Assembly: GCA_036705565.1 (NCBI GenBank)
Contig: JAUBUY010000001.1
DNA from: Microcoleus sp036705565
GTDB taxonomy: Bacteria; Cyanobacteriota; Cyanobacteriia; Cyanobacteriales; Microcoleaceae
DNA length: 64,000 bases
Reading direction: 5' to 3' (one strand)
Shown here: in pieces, positions 9,824 through 18,365 of the stretch
Numbering within the stretch: the first letter of the stretch is position 1
Layout of the letters: each line of letters opens with the position of its first letter
Translations under genes and position numbers: made by a program
The notes under the pieces: model-generated
Told to the model about the DNA's origin: nothing
Databases searched by the model: none
What the model saw: the letters and a program-made list of their open reading frames with translations, nothing else

Positions 9824-9852
9824 CCTGAAGTCAACTGAATATTGACTTCAGG
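9824..9852 (-). promoter_or_regulatory. Stem-loop in the 5' leader of the RRM gene
   Basis: Perfect 11-base-pair arms (CCTGAAGTCAA and TTGACTTCAGG) enclose a 7-base loop, 51 bases upstream of the start codon on the minus strand. There is no T-run after it, so it is a leader structure rather than an intrinsic terminator. Whether it acts in cold or translational control is inference. Confidence 0.45.
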
Positions 9853-10867
9853 CAAACACCACATAACCGGAGAATTGGCGCATTCCTCCCACCAACCTTG
9901 ACAGCTCCCCCCACCTTTTAGAACAAAAAGATGATTTACTCTGATAAGGCCGGAACTTAACCGCCGATGCAGAGAGCTTTTAAATCTCAGGTTGTTGTGT
10001 AAACTTTTAGTCATCACTCAAATGTTTAGGCTATTGGCTATTCTGTATTACTTGCTTCCGGTTTTGATTCAGAATGTTTATAGCCAGCGCCGTCTAGAAA
10101 TTTATGTCCAAGGATGTCAATTGTAAGCGATCGGAATGCCAGTATTCAGTTTAATACAGTGATGGATAAAATGGCTAACATTTTTTCAGCCAGTAATCTT
10201 ACCTCGTTCCTAATCTCGCTCCTAATGCTGAGAACTACTCATTTACCCACTATCCCTTAAATCCGGCCCGGCAGAGTCCGAGCATTCTTTAAAGGTATCA
10301 CAGCCTTGGTAACAGAGCTAGTTATTTAGGAAGATTTCAGTCTGTATTTAACGGAAACCACATCTGAATCACTTTTGAGAATTCATCCCGCACAGCAAAA
10401 ATAGCGATCGAAAAAAAACAGCCGACAAGCGGCTGGCTGTACTTGCTGTGTTGGGATGTTGACAATTTTTACGCAATGCCTTAAGGGATTTTAGCCAACT
10501 GAAGTTATCGCGCTGTTTGATTCAATCCAATTTATGTAAACTAATGTAACAGACCGCTGGCAAAAAAGCAACTTTTCTTTACGAAGGAAGTTCGGCAACG
10601 AGCAATGTACGGGATGTAACGGATGTAACGGATGTAACGGATAGACTGTAGGGTGCGTAGGGAGCAACTCCAGAATCCGATCGCCCATCCCCTGTTTAAC
10701 TCAAAACTCATCTGGGGCTGCGCGTTGTGCGCGATCGAGTGCGGCAATCTGATAACTATTCCTCATACCTGTAAAAAATGCAATTGTAGGCAACCTCGAA
10801 ACCCTTATGCAGTAAGTCATTTCCCATTCTTCAATCTAAAATCCAAAATCTAAAATCCAAAATCGTC
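9853..10867. other. Gene-free stretch between the RRM gene and the M48-like gene
   Basis: About 1 kb in which no convincing gene was found. It contains the terminator at 10411-10435, a short tandem repeat of GGATGTAACGGATGTAACGG near 10610-10642, and heptamer-like AAAATC(C/T) units at 10838-10864. The open frame at 9802-10017 on the minus strand looks like leader sequence. Confidence 0.5.
10411..10435 (-). terminator. Intrinsic terminator, minus strand
   Basis: Read on the minus strand, the stem CAGCCG/CGGCTG (10430-10435 and 10419-10424) is followed directly by eight T residues (10418-10411). It lies about 430 bases downstream of the M48-like gene and would end its transcript or a small RNA. 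Confidence 0.7.
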
Positions 10868-13447
10868 TCACCTTGGCCCCTGGATAATAATGTATGCGCC
10901 CCAAAAAGCAGCAGCAAAGGCCAAAATCGCAGACCAAATCGGATGTCCGCTGTCACTAACCCTCCCTCCTTGACTGCGGAGACTTTCAAGGTCGATCGCC
11001 ACAGTAGCACCCCGGCGCAGCCAACCAGTCGCCACCACAGATGTTCCGATCAAATCGCTAGGGCGAGTAGTCTCTTTGAACAAAAATGGCCACAAAGAGC
11101 CAATGTAGCCAAACCTCGAAACATAGTGCAACCTCACCAAACCCGTCGCCGTTTGCAAAATCAAATCTTGTCCCAGCCAATTACTCATACCCGATCGACC
11201 CAAAAGTAGGCCTTCCAGCCGCACCGGTTCAGCATCCAGCGGCAAACTATCGGGATTTGACAAAATTTCCGGCAAACTCGGCGAAGCGGTTTCTCGCGGT
11301 ATAATATCCGGGAAGAAATAATTGATCCGCATCAAAGTACCGATGCTAAATCCGATCGGCAAACAGCCCCAAATAATCGATCGATCGCCCCAAAGCCAAT
11401 CCAACTGCCAAATACTCGTCCTCGAAAAAATCCCCCCAATCAGCCAAAGCACCCCGACTATCGCCAAACTCATCGGAATTCCAAAAAACGGCGCACCCTG
11501 TAAAAATAGTTTTGAATCTTTAAATTCGACTATTGACTTAAACAGAGACAATTTTCCTTTCCTGGGTTGTTCTTGCACTCCCGCGTCTACCAAATCTAAC
11601 TCTGTCTCCAGTTGCCAGAATTGAGCATAAAGAGCCAACAGCTTCAAACGCTCTCCCAGCAAAGGATGCGCGCGGTTAACCGTCAACCAATTGCGCTCCC
11701 GATTGCTGACATCCCACAGCAAAATCTGTTCTAGCGGCGCGTGTAATGCAGCAGAACCAAGGGTTACAGCTTGTCCAACGCCTACAGGTAACAATAGATC
11801 GAAACTTTCCAGGAAAAAGCTAGTTTGTTTTTGCTGTTCGATATTATCAGCAATGCCGATCGCAATTTTAGCCACTGCCCGCGTCAAACCGTTAGGATTG
11901 CCCGTAATTTCCGCAGCAGTGCGATCGCTAAAATACACTCTGCGGCGCGACAGCCACAACATCGGCCAGCGCAACAACTTATAAATCCCGTAACTCGTAG
12001 CAGAAATTGCAGCGGCCACAAATTTAACAGCAGAACGCAAAAACTCGATCGTCATTAAATCACACAACCGCTCTTGCCAGTGCGCCACCTGCCAATAAAT
12101 CAGGTAAGGAATCTGAATCACCAGCAGCGCCAGCGACATCGGCGCAAAATCCCAGTGAGAGATATGGGCCAACTCCCGCGCGAAAATCGTGGCAATTTCA
12201 TCATCCGTCAATTGTTCCAACAGCCCGCGACTCACAGCAATCCGAGCAAAACGGGGCAAACCGCCGTAACTGAAAGCTACAGGAACATTCAGCGGCAAGA
12301 GTTTCAACACCGGCGTCGGCATATTTTGCTTCGTACAAAAGCTTCGCAGTACCCGACTAGCTTCTTTGCTGTGCTTGGATAAAACTGACCCGCGCAGGGT
12401 TTCGATGCCGCAAAACAGTTTCAGCAGCGAGTCTATCAGCCAGGGAGACGAGGCCAAAAGCAATCCAAAAACCATCTGAACAAACGGAGTTGGATCGCGG
12501 TAAAAAAGCTGAATCGGCGCGAAAATAGGCAGTCTAGTGAATATGTAAAGCTGAACCAACAGAGAATTAGTGTTTGTCAGCAGGAATTGCAGGATAAACC
12601 GGGCTAGGAAAAATAGGGCGATCGCACTTGCAACGGCTTGTATCCGAAACTCCAGCAACTTCAGCGGTTTGAGCGGGCGCGGGCTTTTCGCGCGCCCGGT
12701 GTCGCGCCAAGTGAGTTGGTAAGTGGTAATATCTGGGCTGGCGACTCCGGGAATATCTGTTGGGGAAGCGGAACTATTTTCGCCGCTAATTTCTGCGGTT
12801 TCGGGTGCGGTTTCGGTCGAGTTTTCCGGTTCAGAAGTCTGGCTTGTGGGGGGTGGAGGTGGCGGGGAAATCGGTTGCGATTTGGCGTTCCCAGGCTCTA
12901 CAGCAGGCTCTAAAGGTAAAAATCCTGTTTTTTTGTCTACGGTAGGTCGTAGCGAAGCGGGGCGTAAGCCATCGCCCCCTATCGATTTTTTCGGCGATTC
13001 AGTTCCGGCATCAAAGGCGACAAAGCCTGTTTCGGGGGGAGTTTCTGCGGATTTTGGTTTATTTTCCGGTGGTTTTGGGGGGGGAGGGGGGGTTAATTCT
13101 TTTAAAGTGCGATCGGCCCAAGTTTTGACTTGAGGGTTGGGACTTTTGGCGAGGGAAGAGCACAGGGCGATCGCCTTTTTCAGATTACCGGTTGCTTTGT
13201 ACGCACCCACTAACCCCATCTGCGCGCGGATTCCCGACGGCTGATTAGCTGCGGTTTGGGTAACGGATTCTAAAAGGGCGATCGCCCGATCGTAATCCCG
13301 CGCTTTCAAAGCAGCTAACCCAGCCTCTAGAGCTTGTTTCACAGATAAATCCGCCGAATTTTGAGGGTTTGGAGATGCCATGACAGTGATTGCACTAGCG
13401 CCTTGTCTAAGATAGCTTGGCTGGTCGATCGATAACTGTTCTAACAC
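10868..13447 (-). CDS. Membrane M48-family-like protein with N-terminal TPR, zinc motif degenerate
   Basis: Up to 859 residues from a GTG at 13447; an ATG at 13381 (MASPNPQNS) is an equally good start. It has a TPR-like helical N-terminus, a Pro/Ser-rich linker, hydrophobic segments, then a region organised like HtpX/M48 metalloproteases: FARELAHISHWD, SRRRVYFSDRTAAEITGNP and RAHPLLGERLKLL. In active M48 enzymes the first motif is HExxH and the second supplies a Glu ligand (ExxxD). Here the first His is Arg424 and the Glu position is Val504 (numbered from the GTG), so zinc binding is probably lost. More membrane segments follow at the C-terminus. The likely role is as an inner-membrane scaffold or pseudo-protease; no substrate can be named. 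Confidence 0.75.
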   Translation of the reverse strand: MLEQLSIDQPSYLRQGASAITVMASPNPQNSADLSVKQALEAGLAALKARDYDRAIALLESVTQTAANQPSGIRAQMGLVGAYKATGNLKKAIALCSSLAKSPNPQVKTWADRTLKELTPPPPPKPPENKPKSAETPPETGFVAFDAGTESPKKSIGGDGLRPASLRPTVDKKTGFLPLEPAVEPGNAKSQPISPPPPPPTSQTSEPENSTETAPETAEISGENSSASPTDIPGVASPDITTYQLTWRDTGRAKSPRPLKPLKLLEFRIQAVASAIALFFLARFILQFLLTNTNSLLVQLYIFTRLPIFAPIQLFYRDPTPFVQMVFGLLLASSPWLIDSLLKLFCGIETLRGSVLSKHSKEASRVLRSFCTKQNMPTPVLKLLPLNVPVAFSYGGLPRFARIAVSRGLLEQLTDDEIATIFARELAHISHWDFAPMSLALLVIQIPYLIYWQVAHWQERLCDLMTIEFLRSAVKFVAAAISATSYGIYKLLRWPMLWLSRRRVYFSDRTAAEITGNPNGLTRAVAKIAIGIADNIEQQKQTSFFLESFDLLLPVGVGQAVTLGSAALHAPLEQILLWDVSNRERNWLTVNRAHPLLGERLKLLALYAQFWQLETELDLVDAGVQEQPRKGKLSLFKSIVEFKDSKLFLQGAPFFGIPMSLAIVGVLWLIGGIFSRTSIWQLDWLWGDRSIIWGCLPIGFSIGTLMRINYFFPDIIPRETASPSLPEILSNPDSLPLDAEPVRLEGLLLGRSGMSNWLGQDLILQTATGLVRLHYVSRFGYIGSLWPFLFKETTRPSDLIGTSVVATGWLRRGATVAIDLESLRSQGGRVSDSGHPIWSAILAFAAAFWGAYIIIQGPR

Positions 13448-13548
13448 AGCTCTATTTTGCTGTCATTAGTTGCAACTTTTGCCGCCAGGTACTTAAATAA
13501 TTTCACTAAAATTATTTGTTTCTGAGATATTGCGCGATCGCCACGATC

Positions 13549-13605
13549 CGACAGGGGTTTAAACCTCTGCCTCAAAGCTAAAGTCCTCTACAAGAGGACT
13601 GAAGA
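13549..13605. repeat. Dispersed palindromic repeat (short form)
   Basis: Palindromic GACAGGGGTTTAAACCTCTGCC followed by CTCAAAGCTAAAGTCCTC and an inverted GAGGACTGA. Same layout as the 562-845 repeats and the copy at 37974-38026. It lies in the otherwise empty 13448-13753 interval. Confidence 0.75.
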
Positions 13606-13753
13606 ATTACGCCAATTCGTGGTTAAATACTTCCTTGCTCTTTTAGTCTCGCGTTGCGCGGACTTTGTTTGACAAGAAGCGATTTCAATCGCCAGGTTTT
13701 AATCGCTATTTTTTGATGCTAAAATTTAAAACAGTAGCTAAAGGAAAAATGCC

Positions 13754-13984
13754 ATGTCAGACCAAGACATCGCTAAGATCATTACGATCGAACCGGGTAA
13801 GCGAGGTGGTCAACCTTGTATTCGAGGTATGAGAATTACGGTTTATGACGTGTTGGAATATCTCGCTTCTGGGATGACTTATCAAGAAATCCTAGAGGAT
13901 TTTCCCTATCTCACGCAACAGGATATTTTAGCTTGCTTGAGTTTCGCAGCTAAACGAGAGCAGTTTATGTTAGTTGTTGGGTGA
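13754..13984 (+). CDS. DUF433 antitoxin (VapB45-like)
   Basis: A 76-residue protein with the DUF433 pattern: ITIEPGKRGGQPCIRGMRITV near the start, then YDVLEYLASGMTYQEILEDFPYLTQQDI, a winged or helix-turn-helix type fold. DUF433 proteins are usually the antitoxin partner of a DUF5615 PIN-like toxin, with overlapping stop and start. Here the stop overlaps an ATG (TGATG at 13982-13986) followed by MKLL, the typical beginning of such toxins, but the next codons are a dispersed repeat. The antitoxin therefore appears to be an orphan. A ribosome site-like AAAGGA precedes the ATG. Confidence 0.85.
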   Translation: MSDQDIAKIITIEPGKRGGQPCIRGMRITVYDVLEYLASGMTYQEILEDFPYLTQQDILACLSFAAKREQFMLVVG

Positions 13985-14085
13985 TGAAACTACTAAAGAA
14001 ACCGGGTTTTTGGCTGAATCTACGAATCACAACGAAATATTCAAGGGAAAAACCCGGTTTCTGGCTACCCGTGCGTCAGCCCTAA
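13984..14085 (+). pseudogene. Remnant of a DUF5615-like toxin start running into a repeat
   Basis: The ATG overlapping the antitoxin stop begins MKLL, then reads KKPGFWLNLRI, which is simply the translated AAACCGGG repeat. It stops after 33 codons. Family knowledge: DUF5615 toxins usually begin MK(F/L)L followed by DENL. The loss of the rest by repeat insertion or deletion is inference. Confidence 0.4.
13994..14082. repeat. AAACCCGGTTT-family repeat, diverged single copy
   Basis: About 89 bases matching the tandem units at 14913-15178: it opens AAAGAAACCGGGTTTTTGG, passes TCTACGAATCA, and ends AACCCGGTTTCTGGCTACCC then a CGTCAGCC. The two inverted AAACCGGG/CCCGGTTT blocks could pair as a hairpin. 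Confidence 0.8.
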
Positions 14086-14124
14086 ATTTGCTAAAATACA
14101 CCCAGAAAATATCAAAATATAAAT

Positions 14125-14475
14125 ATGAACGAATCCCAAATACCCCAAATTCCTTGGCTGCCATTAAGCCGAGAAGCGCACAAACTATCAGTTACCGACA
14201 GATTAGCTCTAGTCAACGCGATTGTTGAGTCCATCAGACAGGAACTCCGACCCCGCCAACCTCTGCTAGATGATTTTGTGGAACCCATGACGGGGCTAGC
14301 AAAAACTGATACACCACCCGCAACAGATGACGAATTTGAAATTAGATTGCGGCCCGATCGCAAAGGTGCGGCGAAGCGACTCAGAGGGCTAGCAAAAACC
14401 GATACGCCACCTCCAACAGATGCCGAAGTTGCACTCATGTTAGAAGAGCGTTTGGTGGAGAAATACCTAAAATGA
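14125..14475 (+). CDS. Small antitoxin-like protein of a PIN toxin pair
   Basis: A 116-residue acidic protein immediately upstream of, and overlapping by four bases (ATGA at 14472-14475), a PIN-domain toxin gene, which is the standard antitoxin position. The N-terminal LSVTDRLALVNAIVESIRQEL resembles the addiction-module helix found in cyanobacterial antitoxins. The segment GLAKTDTPPATD recurs as GLAKTDTPPPTD about 40 residues later, so part of the gene looks duplicated. The C-terminus AEVALMLEERLVEKYL is typical of these antitoxins. It should bind and silence the PIN protein and probably represses its own operon. Confidence 0.75.
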   Translation: MNESQIPQIPWLPLSREAHKLSVTDRLALVNAIVESIRQELRPRQPLLDDFVEPMTGLAKTDTPPATDDEFEIRLRPDRKGAAKRLRGLAKTDTPPPTDAEVALMLEERLVEKYLK

Positions 14476-15179
14476 AGGTATTAATAGACACCAACATTAT
14501 CCTCGATAGTTTGCTAGAACGAGAACCGTTTGTAGAGGATGCTGATGCTTTATTTGAGGCGATCGAAAATGAGCAAATTGAGGGATATGTAACGGCAACA
14601 ACCTTAACAAATATCTTCTACATTGTCCGAAGGCAAACTCGCAGCCTCGATCGCGCTAGGCAAGCTATTGCTGAAACACTAGCATTAATGAAAGTATCTG
14701 CAGTCGATCGCCACGTTTTGGAAATAGCATTTGCATCTAATTTAACCGATTTTGAAGATGCCGTGCAGTTAGCTTGTGCGCTGTCAGATAACTTGGAGGC
14801 GATCGTCACCCGCGATGCAGGAGATTTCGCCGGTGCTACTTTACCAATTTTATCACCTAAAGAGTTATTAAAACGTTTGGGGGATAAGATTAACAGGACT
14901 GACACACTCCGACAAAGAAACCCGGTTTTTGGTCGAATCTACGAATCAAAACCAAGAATTATCGAAAAAACCCGGTTTCTGGCCACCCGCGCGTCAGCCT
15001 TCAAAGAAACCGGGTTTTTGGCCGAATCTACGAATCAAAACCAAGAATTATCGAAAAAACCCGGTTTCTGGCCACCCGCGCGTCAGCCTTCAAAGAAACC
15101 CGGTTTTTGGTCGAATCTACGAATCAAAACCAAGAATTATCGAAAAAACCCGGTTTTTAGCCCCGTGTGTCAGCTCTGA
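14472..15179 (+). CDS. PIN-domain (VapC-like) ribonuclease toxin with repeat-derived C-terminal tail
   Basis: Residues 1-142 are a PIN domain of the PIN_3 type: MKVLIDTNIILDSLLER with Asp6, then TDFEDAVQLACA with Asp93/Glu95/Asp96, and IVTRDAGDF with Asp115/Asp118, the usual acidic metal-binding set for RNA cleavage. Core length is normal at about 140 residues. From about residue 149 to 235 the sequence is translated dispersed repeat: the 89-base unit is read three times, each time in a different frame because 89 is not a multiple of three, and all three happen to be open. The tail is most likely a non-functional read-through of a repeat insertion that removed the original stop. Confidence 0.85.
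   Translation: MKVLIDTNIILDSLLEREPFVEDADALFEAIENEQIEGYVTATTLTNIFYIVRRQTRSLDRARQAIAETLALMKVSAVDRHVLEIAFASNLTDFEDAVQLACALSDNLEAIVTRDAGDFAGATLPILSPKELLKRLGDKINRTDTLRQRNPVFGRIYESKPRIIEKTRFLATRASAFKETGFLAESTNQNQELSKKPGFWPPARQPSKKPGFWSNLRIKTKNYRKNPVFSPVCQL
14913..15178. repeat. Tandem 89-bp AAACCCGGTTT-family repeats, three copies
   Basis: Units start at 14913, 15002 and 15091, each opening CAAAGAAACC(C/G)GG, so the period is 89 bases. Each carries AAACCCGGTTTTTGG near the start and AAAACCCGGTTTCTGG near the end, an inverted pair, followed by CGCGCGTCAGCC in the first two units. The third unit ends in a diverged CCCGTGTGTCAGC. Confidence 0.9.
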
Positions 15180-15219
15180 AAATGACTTAACCTAACCCGG
15201 AATCAACCAATTATCCCCC

Positions 15220-16848
15220 TCACTCCTCGCTAACAGCCAAACCCGAAACCACAGGGGCGATCGCATTTAACTTCAACACAGGATGCTCCCCTTCCACCTG
15301 GCGGCAATTCCACTCATTTCTAAACAGCAAAACCGGCCTTCCCCAAGTATCTTTTACCGTCACCGTATTAAACAGCCGCCCAACTTTTTCCAGCGCCTCC
15401 CAACCGCCGTCAACCCAACGAGCTACACTGTAAGGCAACATATCGATCGTCGTTTCCACATTATATTCCGACTGCATTCTGAACTGCACAACTTCAAATT
15501 GCAACTGTCCGACAGCCGCCAAAATTGGCTCGCGTTTCGACTCATCAACCGAGTACATAATTTGCACTGCGCCTTCTTCCTGCAACTCCGAAACGCCCTT
15601 GCGGAACTGCTTAAACTTAGAAGGATTGGGATTTCTCAAAAAAGCAAAAAGTTCAGGAGAAAAACAGGGTATCCCTTCATATTCCAGTTTTTGGCCGGTG
15701 TAAATAGTATCGCCGATCGCAAATACTCCCGGATTGTTCAAACCGATCACATCGCCCGGATAAGCAACCTCGATCGACTCCCGATCCTGAGCAAATAACT
15801 TTTGAGGCCTTGACAAACGCACCGTTTTACCACTGCGAGCGTGAGTCACGTTCATGTCCTTTTCAAACTTGCCCGTACAAACCCGAATAAACGCCACCCG
15901 ATCGCGGTGTCTTGGGTCCATATTCGCTTGCAACTTAAACACAAACCCGGTAAAATCTTCATAAGTTGGCGGCAAATCTCCGGCGCTGCTCTTGCGGGCG
16001 ATCGGCTTCATAGCGTAATCTAAAAACGCATCTAAAAACAGTTCGACCCCAAAATTGCTCATGGCGCTGCCAAAGAAAACAGGCGTCATTTTTCCCGCCC
16101 GAACTAAATCTAAATCGAGTTCAGTTCCCAACTCATCTAGCAGTTCCAACTCTTCTTTGAGCTGATAGTAAAGGTCTTGTTCCAACAAATCTTCAATGCG
16201 CGGATCGCCCAATTCGATGACGGTATCAACAGCAGCGCGAGAACCGTGTTTGGCCCGCTCGAATAAGTGAATTTTGCGCGCCCTGCGATCGAAAACACCT
16301 TTAAAGCGATCGCCCGTACCTATGGGCCAATTTACCGGATAAGTCTGCAACCCCAATTCCTTCTCAATTTCGTCCAACAAATCCAGAGGTTCTCTGCTAG
16401 GGCGATCGAGCTTATTAAAGAAAGTAAAAATAGGCAAACTTCGCAGCTTACAAACTTCAAATAACTTCCGAGTTTGCGGTTCCAAACCCTTAGCAGCATC
16501 CTCAAGCATCACCGCATTGTCAGCCGCCGCCAGAGTTCGATAAGTATCTTCGCTAAAATCTTGGTGTCCCGGAGTATCTAGCAGATTAATGTGATATTTT
16601 TTATACTCAAACTGCAAAACAGTAGAAGTAATAGAAATTCCCCGCTGCTGTTCCATCGCCATCCAGTCAGACGTAGCGTGTCGCTGAGCCCGCCGCGCTT
16701 TCACAGAACCTGCTTCGTGAATTGCACCTCCGTACAGCAGCAGCTTTTCTGTCAAAGTAGTTTTTCCCGCGTCAGGGTGCGAGATAATAGCAAAGTTGCG
16801 CCGGCGCTCAACAGCAGTTAGCAGTTCAGTTTCGAGTTCTGTTGTCAT
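15220..16848 (-). CDS. prfC: Peptide chain release factor 3 (RF3 GTPase)
   Basis: A 542-residue translational GTPase that recycles RF1/RF2 from the ribosome after termination. The GTP-binding motifs are clear: P-loop SHPDAGKTT near residue 24, the switch region RGISITST, DTPGHQDFSEDT and NKLDRP. The order and length match bacterial PrfC, including the C-terminal EF-G-like domains with FFGSAMSNFGVELFLDAF. I start it at the ATG at 16848; the TTG one codon upstream is an unlikely start. It is transcribed alone, away from the repeat-rich DUF4870 upstream region. Confidence 0.95.
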   Translation of the reverse strand: MTTELETELLTAVERRRNFAIISHPDAGKTTLTEKLLLYGGAIHEAGSVKARRAQRHATSDWMAMEQQRGISITSTVLQFEYKKYHINLLDTPGHQDFSEDTYRTLAAADNAVMLEDAAKGLEPQTRKLFEVCKLRSLPIFTFFNKLDRPSREPLDLLDEIEKELGLQTYPVNWPIGTGDRFKGVFDRRARKIHLFERAKHGSRAAVDTVIELGDPRIEDLLEQDLYYQLKEELELLDELGTELDLDLVRAGKMTPVFFGSAMSNFGVELFLDAFLDYAMKPIARKSSAGDLPPTYEDFTGFVFKLQANMDPRHRDRVAFIRVCTGKFEKDMNVTHARSGKTVRLSRPQKLFAQDRESIEVAYPGDVIGLNNPGVFAIGDTIYTGQKLEYEGIPCFSPELFAFLRNPNPSKFKQFRKGVSELQEEGAVQIMYSVDESKREPILAAVGQLQFEVVQFRMQSEYNVETTIDMLPYSVARWVDGGWEALEKVGRLFNTVTVKDTWGRPVLLFRNEWNCRQVEGEHPVLKLNAIAPVVSGLAVSEE

Positions 16849-16869
16849 CAAAAAAAATCCGTAAGTGGG

Positions 16870-17277
16870 AACTCAGTCCCTTTAGGGCTGAGAGGGAAAC
16901 GGCTCGGCGGTTGAAACCGCCGTGAATCTTTCCATTACACGGGGATTGCTTAATTCGGTGTACTTTTGTAATGTACTTTCAGTGGGACAATTACCACCTC
17001 AAACCTCGCAACCCGCTCACGCATAATGTTTGCTCTTTCGAGCCTCCCTTTCGGGGTAATGTTCGCCTCGCCAAGGTTATAAGAGCTTGTTAGGCTTGCA
17101 ACACTGTTTCAGTGACCTTAAAACTGTTTAATTGCAAGCGACAGAGCAGGGAACTGGCGTCGCATTCGCCTGGTGTCGTGACTCAAATAACGTAGTCAAT
17201 TAAGACTTAGGCTGGTCAGTACAGCTTGCTTGATTACTCTTACAAGCTCAGTCCCTTTAGGGCTGGGTTACTGACCA
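16870..17277 (-). mobile_element. Candidate non-autonomous IS200/IS605-like element or structured RNA
   Basis: About 400 bases with no gene but strong secondary structure. The same hairpin, CAGTCCCTTTAGGGCTG, stands in the same orientation at both ends (16874-16890 and 17249-17265), as in IS200/IS605 ends, which are subterminal hairpins and not inverted repeats. Further hairpins include CGGCGGTTGAAACCGCCG at 16905-16922. On the minus strand it ends with the hairpin then GTTCCCAC, as do IS605 right ends carrying guide RNAs. No transposase or TnpB is present. The assignment is inference from layout alone. Confidence 0.35.
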
Positions 17278-17374
17278 CAAATTAGGTAGGGGAATCATCA
17301 CCCGATCGCCATTATAGCCTGTGCTACAGTTGCTATTAAAGGTAAAATTATCAATAAAGTCAAGGAAAAGTAAT

Positions 17375-17719
17375 ATGTACGACTCTGACAAGCGGAAGCT
17401 GCTATCACTGGTGTGCCACGGGGCGATTTTTTTCAGCACGTTACTGTTCTCGATCGGAGCGCCGATCGCTGTATTGTTAGTATCAGATGACCCCGTTGTC
17501 AAAGAAAACGCCACAGAAGCCATCAATTTTCACCTTAATGTATGGCTGTACAGCGCCGTAATTGTGGCGTTAACTGTCGTCACTTTTGGTCTTGCTGGCT
17601 TTATCCTAGTCCCCCTAGGTTATCTGCTACACTGGGGACTGACAATAATGGCTATCCTCCACGTTTTGCAAACTCCTAACCAACCTTACCGCTACCCTTT
17701 TATTTTCCGAATAGTGTAG
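17375..17719 (+). CDS. DUF4870 (Tic20-like) small membrane protein
   Basis: A 114-residue protein starting at ATG 17375, preceded by a purine-rich AAGGAAAAG ribosome site. It has the DUF4870 pattern: a cytosolic start DKRKLLSLVCHGAIFFS, a first membrane helix, then VKENATEAINFHLNVWLY and a paired hydrophobic hairpin, ending near the membrane with PYRYPFIFRIV. Three to four membrane segments are expected. The function of this family is unknown; it is distantly similar to Tic20 transport proteins. It is followed by a good terminator and stands alone. Confidence 0.85.
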   Translation: MYDSDKRKLLSLVCHGAIFFSTLLFSIGAPIAVLLVSDDPVVKENATEAINFHLNVWLYSAVIVALTVVTFGLAGFILVPLGYLLHWGLTIMAILHVLQTPNQPYRYPFIFRIV

Positions 17720-17751
17720 ACAGAAAATCGCGCTTCACCATCGATTTCAAC

Positions 17752-17785
17752 AACCCGATTTCTTTAAGCAGAAACCGGGTTTTTA
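17752..17785 (+). terminator. Intrinsic terminator after the DUF4870 gene
   Basis: The stem AACCCGATTTCT (17752-17763) pairs with AGAAACCGGGTT (17770-17781) with one mismatch, and a run of T follows (to 17784). It is a member of the AAACCCGG repeat family, used here as a terminator. Confidence 0.75.
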
Positions 17786-17867
17786 ATTGTTTTATAACTC
17801 ACATTCGCTCCCCCAAACTGGCAAATACACTGCTTAATATTATGTCCCGTCGATTACCCCTAATACC

Positions 17868-17925
17868 GTAGGGGCGGGTGCACGAAAAATATCTGCCAAT
17901 AATTGACAATCTCAAAAACCCGCCC
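17868..17925. repeat. Dispersed hairpin repeat (GGGGCGGGT family)
   Basis: Arms GTAGGGGCGGGTG and AACCCGCCC around a centre with CCAATAATTGACAATCTC, the reverse-oriented counterpart of the centre seen at 8988-9050. Confidence 0.7.
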
Positions 17926-18365
17926 TTTTAATCGCTCGATCGGACATGATATAAGTGATAAAGAGGGTTGATGATCGGAGACAAGATTCAGTAAAAAAAC
18001 TTAAAAATTTGTGAAGCTAAGCATCATCTAGTTGGAATTCCAGAAAATTGACCTAACATCATGAGTGAAATCTTGTTAATCCATAAAAAATCAAAAATCA
18101 GAGTACAATCAACTATTAATTATGGTGTTTTCGCCCTGTTGCAGGGCTGCTGTGAACGCTAAGTTGAGCTTCCATTGATGCCGTTTCCCACACTATGCTA
18201 CCGCCTTTGGGTTATTTCGCGGAGTTAGGGCGGATGTTCGATCGCTCGGAACCATCATTTTTGCTTTAGCTGTGCTATTTTTGCATCGGGCGATCGTTTT
18301 ATTGGAATATTCCACCAATTCTATCTCTACCAGGTGTATTAAAACTTAATACAATATTTTTCCAA

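Noticed and set aside
9802..10017. Minus-strand 71-codon frame upstream of the RRM gene
   Set aside because: No family pattern; it overlaps the stem-loop leader of the RRM gene.
13974..14228. Plus-strand frame of 84 codons after the DUF433 gene
   Set aside because: It is mostly translated repeat and overlaps the start of the next antitoxin gene in another frame.
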